DNA from: Paraglaciecola sp.
Lineage (GTDB): Bacteria; Pseudomonadota; Gammaproteobacteria; Enterobacterales; Alteromonadaceae
Assembly: GCA_009993955.1 (NCBI GenBank)
Contig: JAACSL010000011.1
Coordinates: forward strand, 56,882-120,881
Direction: 5' to 3'
Length of the DNA: 64,000 bases
Below the pieces are notes generated by a model. That model was not told where the DNA came from. It saw only the letters and a program-made list of their open reading frames with translations, and ran no database searches. Positions 7,758-15,094 of this stretch are shown here, in pieces (position 1 is the first letter of the stretch; each line of letters starts with the position of its first letter). The translations under genes were made by a program, and so were the position numbers.

Positions 7758-9483
7758 CCGACTTTATTTCTATTGGGGCCTGCAATTTCAGATGATGATC
7801 GGCTAGTTCAAGGATGTCTCGATCATGACTTGCAACAATAACAATGGCGTTTTTTGCCAGCTCACGTAGCTGCTGGATAACAAGTTGGCGATGATGGCTA
7901 TCTAAACTTGCTGTTGGTTCATCCAGTAAAATCAAGGGGGTTGGCGCAAACATAAGTCTGATAAAGGCAATACGTTGACTTTGCCCACCAGAAAATCCCA
8001 AACCATCCTCGGCGATCAAGGAATCTATGCCCATGTTACGCTGCTGGATGTCGTCAAATAGATTCATTGACTGCAAAGCGGCATTGAGATCGGCAGTATC
8101 CACATTAGGATTAAACAACAAGACGTTATTCAATACGCTATCTTGCATTAACCAAGAGTGCTGGGGCAGAAAGGCAATCTTGGGTGCAGTAAGATCCTCA
8201 ACAGGTAAAAAAGCATGGCCCTGCAATGGTGTTAAATACCCAGCAAGCGTATGCAATAAGCTTGACTTGCCGCAGCCAGATGGCCCTGAAATACTCAAGA
8301 TTTCACCTTGAACCAAACTAATATTAATGGCTTTTTGCAGTGGTGTAGTGTAGCCAAAACACAAATCCACAATGTGTAGTCCTTTGTCCCTAGCTTGATA
8401 GTGCAGTTTGGCCTCTGAGGCCAACGGCAATTTCTCTGTTTTTGCAGATACAGCAGCGTTGTTCTCTGCATGCTGCAAACTTGAAACTAGATTATTGCTG
8501 GCCGCCAAGGCTGTTGCCCGATCATGGTAGTACTGTGAAAGATTGCGCAAGGGCTGAAAAAATTCAGGCGCAAGTAACAAAATAGCTAAGCCACTAAACA
8601 GCGTTAAATGGGCAGAAGGCCCCCACGTGATGGCGCCAAACAAAGAAAATCCGATATAAATTGCCACACTAGCAATCGCTACGCTGGTGAAAAATTCCAA
8701 CACAGTGGAAGATAAAAAAGCAATTTTTAAGGTGCGCATGACTACTTTGCGGTAATTGTCACTCTTTTGCCCAATCTCAAGCAAAACACTGTGCTGGGCA
8801 TTAAACAATTTAATGGTGGTGACATGTTTCACTCTATCTAAAAAATGTCCAGCTAAACGCTGGCGCATTACAAAATATTTTTGATTAATACTCTCTGCAC
8901 CCAAGCCTACAAGGATCATAAACAGCGGGATAAGGGGTGCACTGATGAGCAATAGTACGCCGCATATCCAATTCAAATAAAATACCGGGATAATAATCAA
9001 TGTTGGTATTAATACGGCCAGCATTTGTTGCGGCAAGTAATGACTAAAATACCCATCCATTGCTTCAACCTCTTCTACCCATTGTGTGGCGGCTGCTGCC
9101 GGAGAATGTTGATGTTGGCTCAAGGGACTACTGTGTTGCCACAGAGTCAAAATATGTTGTCTAACCTGCTGACGTGCTTGCCAACTGGCAGTTTGCGCGC
9201 TTTTATTTTTAAACGTAAAAAAAATAGGACGCAATAAAGTACTGATTGTAAACAGCAAAATAGCTGACCAGCATGTGTTAAACGACGCATGTTGAACAAC
9301 AAATTGCTGGGCTAAATACGCTAAACTTAACCACTGAACAATCATACTTAGACTGGATAACAGACCAAAAACAACGCTCAATCTGAGCGTTGTTTTTTGC
9401 TGTTTTGCGAGAAGTTTTAAAAACTCGAGACCTGATTTAGGTCTCGAATCAGCATATTCCGGCGGGTTAAAAGCTTGCTGCAT
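7738..9483 (-). CDS. cydD: Thiol reductant ABC exporter subunit CydD
   Basis: A 581-residue partner of CydC with six N-terminal membrane helices and a C-terminal ATPase domain: Walker A GPSGCGKSS, signature FSGGQSQR and Walker B LILLDEP. The heterodimer pumps low-molecular-weight thiols out of the cytoplasm. It begins 32 bp after cydB. That gap is too small for a cydX-type small subunit gene and none is visible. Thiol export next to persulfide metabolism may help keep periplasmic sulfur chemistry reduced (inference). Confidence 0.93.
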   Translation of the reverse strand: MQQAFNPPEYADSRPKSGLEFLKLLAKQQKTTLRLSVVFGLLSSLSMIVQWLSLAYLAQQFVVQHASFNTCWSAILLFTISTLLRPIFFTFKNKSAQTASWQARQQVRQHILTLWQHSSPLSQHQHSPAAAATQWVEEVEAMDGYFSHYLPQQMLAVLIPTLIIIPVFYLNWICGVLLLISAPLIPLFMILVGLGAESINQKYFVMRQRLAGHFLDRVKHVTTIKLFNAQHSVLLEIGQKSDNYRKVVMRTLKIAFLSSTVLEFFTSVAIASVAIYIGFSLFGAITWGPSAHLTLFSGLAILLLAPEFFQPLRNLSQYYHDRATALAASNNLVSSLQHAENNAAVSAKTEKLPLASEAKLHYQARDKGLHIVDLCFGYTTPLQKAINISLVQGEILSISGPSGCGKSSLLHTLAGYLTPLQGHAFLPVEDLTAPKIAFLPQHSWLMQDSVLNNVLLFNPNVDTADLNAALQSMNLFDDIQQRNMGIDSLIAEDGLGFSGGQSQRIAFIRLMFAPTPLILLDEPTASLDSHHRQLVIQQLRELAKNAIVIVASHDRDILELADHHLKLQAPIEIKSDVKHDG

Positions 9484-9515
9484 TTTTTGTTATTAACTTC
9501 TGAGTAATAAACAAC

Positions 9516-10517
9516 TTAGTGGTAGCCAGTTGATTTAACTTTTCCTCTAAATACCCAATAAGTCCAGGCGGTATAAGCAAGCACAATAGGTATGACAAAT
9601 AGGAAACCAAGTAGTAAAAACAGTTGAGACTCAGGCGCAGAAGCCGCGTCATAAATAGTGTAATTAGGCGGCACAATGTAAGGCCACTTACTGGCAAGCA
9701 AACCCAAATAACTGAAGGCAAATAAACCCATGGTGGCAACAAAAGGTAAGCCTTCATCCCGTTTTTGTACTGATCTAAAGATTATAAACGCACAGTACAT
9801 AGCAAGAACGGGTAAAGCCCAAATTAAACTCAAGCTATCAAACCACCGAGATTTTACTAGAGGATCTACGTAGGGGGTGTAAATGCTAACAACGGCAAAT
9901 ACAAACAAAACACCCGCTAACAATCTGGGAGTGAGTTTATATGCCCATGCTTGCACCTCTCCCTCAGATTTCATAATTAACCATGTACTGCCTAACAGCG
10001 CATAACCTGCTACTAGACCCGCCCCCGTCATCACAGTAAAGGGAGTTAACCAATCAAGTGCACCGCCCACATAAACAAAGTTTTCAGTTTTAAAACCTTG
10101 GATATAAGCGCCAACCACTGCACCTTGGGCAAAGGCCGCAACAATAGAACCACCAGCGAAAGCCCAGTTCCACAAATATTTTGAGGTTTTTGCTTTGAAT
10201 CTAAATTCAAAGGCAACGCCACGAAAGATTAAACCTGCCAACAGTAGAAATACACCAATATACAAGGCCGGTAAAAACACCGCGTAAACCAAAGGAAACG
10301 CGGCTAATAATCCCGCGCCACCCAGAACTAACCAGGTTTCATTACCATCCCAAACGGGTGCAACAGAATTCATCATTACATCACGAGTATGTTCATCTGG
10401 TGCAAAGGGAAACAGTATGCCCTGCCCCAAATCAAAACCATCCATCAGCACATACATCATGATGCCAAATCCAATAATGCCTGCCCAAATAAGGGTTAAA
10501 TCAAAGGGTTGTTCCAT
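9516..10517 (-). CDS. cydB: Cytochrome bd-type ubiquinol oxidase subunit II
   Basis: A 333-residue integral membrane protein with about eight to nine helices. It has the CydB/CioB features: N-terminal WAGIIGFGIMMYVLMDGFDLG, then NSVAPVWDGNETWLVLGGAG and the conserved acidic DGFD region. Its first base overlaps the last base of the cydA stop codon, as expected for coupled translation of the two oxidase subunits. Confidence 0.94.
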   Translation of the reverse strand: MEQPFDLTLIWAGIIGFGIMMYVLMDGFDLGQGILFPFAPDEHTRDVMMNSVAPVWDGNETWLVLGGAGLLAAFPLVYAVFLPALYIGVFLLLAGLIFRGVAFEFRFKAKTSKYLWNWAFAGGSIVAAFAQGAVVGAYIQGFKTENFVYVGGALDWLTPFTVMTGAGLVAGYALLGSTWLIMKSEGEVQAWAYKLTPRLLAGVLFVFAVVSIYTPYVDPLVKSRWFDSLSLIWALPVLAMYCAFIIFRSVQKRDEGLPFVATMGLFAFSYLGLLASKWPYIVPPNYTIYDAASAPESQLFLLLGFLFVIPIVLAYTAWTYWVFRGKVKSTGYH

Positions 10518-11917
10518 TATTTTTCTCCTTCTTCTAAAGCAGCATGGGCAGCAGAAAATGGCCGTGAAGGACGTTCTATGCTATCTAATTCGTGTGGTTT
10601 GTTGGCTTTTTCAAGACCACCGCGGAACACTTTAAGCAAGTAATAGATCCCCGCACTGAACACTAGGGCGTAGACTATGATGTAACCAATGAGGGTAAAC
10701 AGCGCCATGCCGCCTGTTAAGGAGGGTGTTAGTCCTTGGGCGTGTGTCATTTGTTTATAAATAAGCCACGGCGCCCTGCCTGTTTCGGTCACAATCCAAC
10801 CCGCTAACACCGCTAAGAAGGGTGTAAGGCTCATTAAACGCAAACCATTTAAAAAGAAGGTAGATTGGTAATATTTTCCACCAATGCGTAAAAACAGACC
10901 CCAAATAGCAAAGCCGATCATCAGTAAACCCAATGCAACCATCACTCTAAAAGCCCAGAACACCACAAATACTGGGGGTTGTTCTTCAATGGGCACATCT
11001 TTCAAGCCGGGTACTTCACCGTTCCAATCATGGGTTAACACAAAACTCGCCATTTTAGGAATTTTCACCTCAAAGTGGTTGGTTTGATTTTTTTTGTCAG
11101 GAATAGCAAATAACAATAAAGGCACGCCTTTACTGGTTTCCCAATTCCCTTCCATTGCCGCCACTTTAGTTGGCTGATGTTCCAAGGTATTCAAACCATG
11201 AAAATCACCAACAACCGCTTGGGTGGGTGCCAACACTAATAAAAACCAAAGAGCGACAGACAAGGCCTTACGATTTGCTTCAACTTCACGTTGTTGAATT
11301 AAAAACCAAGCACTGACACCCGCCACGACCAATGACGCCGTCAAAAATGAAGCAAGCGCCATGTGTGCAAAGCGATAAGCAAAGGATGGATTGAACAAGG
11401 CATCTGTCCACGAGACCACGTGATACATGCCTTTTATTAACACTAAACCGTCGGGGGTTTGTAACAAGGAATTTGCTGCTAAAATCCAAAATGAAGAAAT
11501 AAACGTACCGGTTGCCACCATGATGGCTGCAAACAAATGCACCCCTTGTGGCACTTTGTCTCGGCCAAACAGTAAGACACCTAAAAATGCCGCCTCAAGG
11601 AAAAACGCGGTTATTACCTCGTAACTTAATACCGGACCAAGAAAGTTAGCCGTAGCATAAGAAAAGTTACTCCAGTTTGTGCCAAACTGAAATGACATGA
11701 CGATCCCAGAGACCACACCCATACCAAACACAACGGCAAACACTTGGATCCAGAATTTTGATAATTTTTGCCAAACAGGGTTGTTCGTTTTAAAAGAGAG
11801 CGTTTCAAATCCAGCAATTGTGCTCGCCAAGCCGATAGTAAACACCGGAAAAATAGCGTGAAAACACACTACAAATGCGAACTGAATTCTGGACAGAATG
11901 AGTGGATCTAAATCCAT
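10517..11917 (-). CDS. cydA: Cytochrome bd-type ubiquinol oxidase subunit I (CioA-like)
   Basis: A 466-residue haem-carrying subunit. The N-terminus LSRIQFAFVVCFHAIFPVFTIG contains the haem ligand H20. The quinol-binding loop has LEHQPTKVAAMEGNWET, with the conserved Lys and Glu, and the helix motif GRAPW. It is clearly shorter than E. coli CydA (522 residues), because the Q-loop insert is missing, and resembles cyanide-insensitive CioA proteins. bd oxidases withstand sulfide far better than haem-copper oxidases, which fits their place beside sqr and pdo. A candidate sigma-54 element lies about 125 bp upstream. Confidence 0.93.
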   Translation of the reverse strand: MDLDPLILSRIQFAFVVCFHAIFPVFTIGLASTIAGFETLSFKTNNPVWQKLSKFWIQVFAVVFGMGVVSGIVMSFQFGTNWSNFSYATANFLGPVLSYEVITAFFLEAAFLGVLLFGRDKVPQGVHLFAAIMVATGTFISSFWILAANSLLQTPDGLVLIKGMYHVVSWTDALFNPSFAYRFAHMALASFLTASLVVAGVSAWFLIQQREVEANRKALSVALWFLLVLAPTQAVVGDFHGLNTLEHQPTKVAAMEGNWETSKGVPLLLFAIPDKKNQTNHFEVKIPKMASFVLTHDWNGEVPGLKDVPIEEQPPVFVVFWAFRVMVALGLLMIGFAIWGLFLRIGGKYYQSTFFLNGLRLMSLTPFLAVLAGWIVTETGRAPWLIYKQMTHAQGLTPSLTGGMALFTLIGYIIVYALVFSAGIYYLLKVFRGGLEKANKPHELDSIERPSRPFSAAHAALEEGEK

Positions 11918-12042
11918 ATGTATTCTCCAATAACAGTTAAGAGCAGTTAAATAAGCTAATTACAAAATGTAGAGTGTTGGTAAGTTGACGACCTCAACGT
12001 GGTTGCCACAACCATACTCCCTTTGGTCACTAATAGGTGGTT

Positions 12043-12058
12043 AGCACTTACTATGCCA
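12043..12058 (-). promoter_or_regulatory. Candidate sigma-54 promoter for cydABDC
   Basis: On the minus strand this reads TGGCATAGTAAGTGCT: GG-N10-GC with TGGCA at -24 and a partial -12 element (GTGCT rather than TTGCA). It would give a leader of about 115 bases before the cydA ATG. The match is moderate, and a sigma-70 promoter may also exist. Confidence 0.35.
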
Positions 12059-12119
12059 AGTGATATCGTTGATTTTATTAAGTAAATAGGGCTTTGCAAC
12101 TATCAGTTTGGTGTTGGTA

Positions 12120-12155
12120 GTGCCATATTTGACGCAGTGAAGTCAAATATGGCAC
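12120..12155. repeat. Perfect 14-bp inverted repeat between sqr and cydA
   Basis: The arms GTGCCATATTTGAC (12120-12133) and GTCAAATATGGCAC (12142-12155) are perfect complements around an 8-base loop. It lies 14 bases after the sqr stop and about 60 bases before the candidate cydA promoter. There is no T-run on either side, so it is not a standard intrinsic terminator. It could be a 3' stabilising hairpin for the sqr mRNA or a protein-binding palindrome. Confidence 0.7.
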
Positions 12156-12168
12156 AGGTGTGGCGAGT

Positions 12169-13452
12169 TTATTTGCTGTCGTCTTCGAGTCTTTCAATGC
12201 CAAGTGCTTTGAGCACGTATTTTTCATAGACGGGTTCGCTGGTTCCGGTGCGCATTTTACGCATAAAATATTTCTCAAAGGCAATCTTAGCCAAATGCAC
12301 CCATTTGCCTTTTTTAAACCAAGCAACATTGCGTGGTGGAATTTGTGGCATGGCGACAAATGCCGCACCCGTGTCACCCATGTCGGCTAAACAGATTGCA
12401 TGCCATGTGCCTTTGGCTTTTGGTTCTTTGCCATCCACGATAATAGATTTTAAATTATGTGCGATGGCGGTCATCATGGTTTCAATCATGTATCCGGTTT
12501 TTGGTGTACCCGTGTGTACAGGTGTCACTTCTACCGGAGGAATGGCCACACATACGCCACCAGAGAAAATATTAGGATATATAGGTGAACGCTGATGTTC
12601 ATCGGTAATCACAAAACCCTTGGGGTTGCACAGGCCTTCAACGTTGGCTACCGCATCTACACCGCTAAAGGGTGGAATAAACATCGAATGTTTAAAGGGT
12701 AGTTCATGGGAGAACTCGATTTCTTGTTTTCTGTTGAGTTCAGAGATCAACATTTTACCGTCTAACACTTCATCGACCTGAGCATTACAAATCCATTTTA
12801 TATCACGTTGCCGTAACTCAGATTCAAGCATGGTTTTTGAATCTCCAACTCCGCCGAGTCCCATATGGCCTATGTAAGGTTCCGAGGTAACAAAATGAAT
12901 CGGTACTTTATGCCTAATTTTGGCATCACGAAGGGCTTTATCCAGAATGAAAGCATATTCATAAGCGGGCCCAAAACAACTTGCACCTTGAAACGCACCC
13001 ACTATGGCCGGCCCGGGGTTGGCCATAAGATCTTCAAAATCGACGTAACATTGCTGTGCGTGGTCCAAGGTACAGATAGATTGACTGAAACCTTCAGGAC
13101 CAGAGCCTTTAATACTGCTAAAAGCCAATTTGGGGCCTGTGGCAATGATCAGGTAATCATAATCAATGGTTTGATTGTCACTGGTGATCAATTGATTATT
13201 TTGCGCATCAATTTTGTCTACTCGGGCGCAAATAAAACCAATTTTTTTCTTAGCTAAATATTTTTCAATGGGTAAAACGATGGCCTCGGGTTCACGCCAG
13301 CCAACAGCTACCCACGGATTTGACGGCACAAATCTAAACATTGGCCGTTCATTCACCATAACGACTTCATGCTCTTTACCTAAAATTTCTTTGGTTTCAT
13401 ATGCGGCTGGCATGCCACCTGTACCTGTGCCTAACACTACAACTTTAGCCAT
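12169..13452 (-). CDS. sqr: Sulfide:quinone oxidoreductase family flavoprotein
   Basis: A 427-residue membrane-peripheral flavoprotein. The FAD-binding motif GTGTGG is at residues 8-13, with a second nucleotide-binding stretch at about 146-165. Cysteines are at C159 (FQGASCFGP), C275, C301 and C354; SQRs use a pair of redox cysteines to form the persulfide, but which pair serves here is not certain. The motif IPPVEVTPVHTGTPKTGYMIE (about 304-324) matches type III/VI-like SQRs better than types I or II. The enzyme would oxidise H2S, pass two electrons to ubiquinone and produce persulfide for PDO. It is divergent from the FisR-like gene. A plain NADH dehydrogenase-like function is the main alternative. 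Confidence 0.82.
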   Translation of the reverse strand: MAKVVVLGTGTGGMPAAYETKEILGKEHEVVMVNERPMFRFVPSNPWVAVGWREPEAIVLPIEKYLAKKKIGFICARVDKIDAQNNQLITSDNQTIDYDYLIIATGPKLAFSSIKGSGPEGFSQSICTLDHAQQCYVDFEDLMANPGPAIVGAFQGASCFGPAYEYAFILDKALRDAKIRHKVPIHFVTSEPYIGHMGLGGVGDSKTMLESELRQRDIKWICNAQVDEVLDGKMLISELNRKQEIEFSHELPFKHSMFIPPFSGVDAVANVEGLCNPKGFVITDEHQRSPIYPNIFSGGVCVAIPPVEVTPVHTGTPKTGYMIETMMTAIAHNLKSIIVDGKEPKAKGTWHAICLADMGDTGAAFVAMPQIPPRNVAWFKKGKWVHLAKIAFEKYFMRKMRTGTSEPVYEKYVLKALGIERLEDDSK

Positions 13453-13523
13453 GGGTAATCCTCGTGATTGGGTTTGGCTGCAACGCTATTCGTTGCACAT
13501 TGTTTTCATGTAAATACATTGTT

Positions 13524-13539
13524 AACAATAAACGTGCCA
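13524..13539 (-). promoter_or_regulatory. Candidate sigma-54 promoter of sqr
   Basis: On the minus strand this reads TGGCACGTTTATTGTT. The -24 element TGGCACG is perfect and the spacing is right, but the -12 element is TTGT instead of TTGC. The expected leader is about 60 bases to the sqr ATG at 13452. It lies in the 263-bp gap shared with the divergent FisR-like gene. Confidence 0.5.
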
Positions 13540-13563
13540 GTCTACACATTCTCAGAATTACCC

Positions 13564-13597
13564 ATAAATATCATATAGTTAGCTATTCTATTTTTAT
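13564..13597. promoter_or_regulatory. Imperfect palindrome, candidate activator-binding site between sqr and the FisR-like gene
   Basis: A 34-bp imperfect palindrome centred between 13580 and 13581, with 12 of 17 positions symmetrical. The core is ATAG-TTAG-CTAT with outer arms ATAAA/TTTAT. The centre lies about 40 bp upstream of the sqr -24 element, a plausible place for a sigma-54 enhancer-binding protein. AT-rich DNA makes such symmetry easier by chance. Confidence 0.3.
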
Positions 13598-13715
13598 TTC
13601 CTACATTTACATGAATAAAATTTTTGTCATTTTTGTCAAATTTTTTTTATGATTGCCATTTATGTCAGTATGCTTGCATGCCACCAAATACGCTTACAAC
13701 ACCCGAGGACTACTA

Positions 13716-15023
13716 ATGAGTACTTCAGTTGTACAATCGATGATAAATGCTATTGATAAGCCGACGATTTTTATTACGCCAGATTACGTTATAAAAGCCG
13801 TCAATCAGGCCTACCTCGATACCTATGATGTGGCAGTGGAAGTTGGTCGAAGTAAGTGTTTTGAGATATCGCATAAAAATCCATCTCCCTGTGACAAACA
13901 TGGAGAAGCCTGTCCTTTACAAGAGTGTGTTAACACCCAGCGAGCTGCTAGCGCAGTGCATATTCACGCGCTTGGCGCAGGTAAGTCATACTGCGATATT
14001 TTGATGAAACCAGTAAAAGACGAAGACGGGATAACCATAGGTTTTTTAGAAATTTTAAACAAAATCGATTACGCCGCTGCTGAATCCTCACAGCATAAAA
14101 TGATTGGTAAATCCCCTCTGTTTAAGTCCATGTTGAATCAAATTAGTCGAGCGGCTCAATCTAACATTGCGGTGTTGTTGCAAGGCGAAACAGGAACGGG
14201 TAAAGAGTTGGTGGCCAAAGCAGTCCATGAATCAAGTAAGCGCAGCGACAAACCTTTTGTGGTAATTGAATGCACAGGTTTAAGTGAAAACTTATTTGAA
14301 AGCGAGCTGTTTGGCCATGAAAAAGGGGCTTTTACTGGGGCGACAACCAGTAAAAAAGGCCTAATAGAAATTGCCCACGGTGGTACAGTATTTTTTGACG
14401 AGATCGGTGATGTGCCCATGAACATGCAAGTAAAGTTGCTGCGTTTATTGGAGACCCAGTCTTTTCGCGCGGTAGGTGGCTTAAAACAAAAATACTCTGA
14501 TTTTCGTCTAGTCTGCGCCACCCATAAAAACTTGTTGACAATGGTAGACAATGGCGAATTTAGGCGCGATCTCTATTATCGAATTGCCGGATTCCCACTG
14601 CATTTGCCGCCTTTGCGGGAGCGCAAGGAAGATATCCCAGAATTAGTTAAACACTTTTTAAAGTATTCAGATTATCAGCACAAAACGTTTTCCAGACGAG
14701 CACTGGAGATGTTAAGTGACTACCCGTTTCCGGGCAATATTCGCGAATTGAAGAGCTTGATTGAACACGCCGCTTTGTTAGCCAATGACGATGTGGTGGA
14801 GATCGATGATTTAGTGATGTTGCATGCACAACCACCCACAAAATCAGGTGCTAGCAGGCATTTGTCGCTGGACGAAGCGGAATCTGACTATTTGCGCAAT
14901 CTATGTGAGACCTTTGTAGGTACACCGGAAGCAATGGCAAAAACGCTAAAAATCAGTACTCGTACACTCTATCGCAAGCTGCAGCGTTACAATTTGAAAA
15001 TCCTCTCGCAAAACATCAAGTAA
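13716..15023 (+). CDS. fisR: FisR-like sigma-54-dependent activator with sulfane-sulfur-sensing type cysteines
   Basis: The ATG at 13716 (435 residues) is preferred over an upstream TTG because GAGG lies seven bases before it. An N-terminal PAS-like domain (about 5-115) contains C48, C59, C66 and C71 in KCFE...SPCDK...ACPLQEC. The AAA+ domain has Walker A GETGTGKE (157-164), the sigma-54 contact loop GAFTGA (204-209) and Walker B GTVFFDE. A Fis-type helix-turn-helix (TRTLYRKLQRY) ends the protein. The 48/59/66 spacing equals the 53/64/71 spacing I recall for Cupriavidus FisR, which senses polysulfide and activates sqr and pdo. It is divergent from sqr, and sigma-54 elements precede several neighbouring genes. 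Sensing is inferred. Confidence 0.82.
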   Translation: MSTSVVQSMINAIDKPTIFITPDYVIKAVNQAYLDTYDVAVEVGRSKCFEISHKNPSPCDKHGEACPLQECVNTQRAASAVHIHALGAGKSYCDILMKPVKDEDGITIGFLEILNKIDYAAAESSQHKMIGKSPLFKSMLNQISRAAQSNIAVLLQGETGTGKELVAKAVHESSKRSDKPFVVIECTGLSENLFESELFGHEKGAFTGATTSKKGLIEIAHGGTVFFDEIGDVPMNMQVKLLRLLETQSFRAVGGLKQKYSDFRLVCATHKNLLTMVDNGEFRRDLYYRIAGFPLHLPPLRERKEDIPELVKHFLKYSDYQHKTFSRRALEMLSDYPFPGNIRELKSLIEHAALLANDDVVEIDDLVMLHAQPPTKSGASRHLSLDEAESDYLRNLCETFVGTPEAMAKTLKISTRTLYRKLQRYNLKILSQNIK

Positions 15024-15094
15024 ACTGCCGATGAACCTTGCAGGATATGCCACTTCGTCTCCTTTGAACTGGCTTGTAAGCGCTAGGACTCACT

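Noticed and set aside
9484..9515. cydX-type small oxidase subunit after cydB
   Set aside because: The gap is 32 bp, too small for a gene, and no CydX-like peptide was noticed around it.
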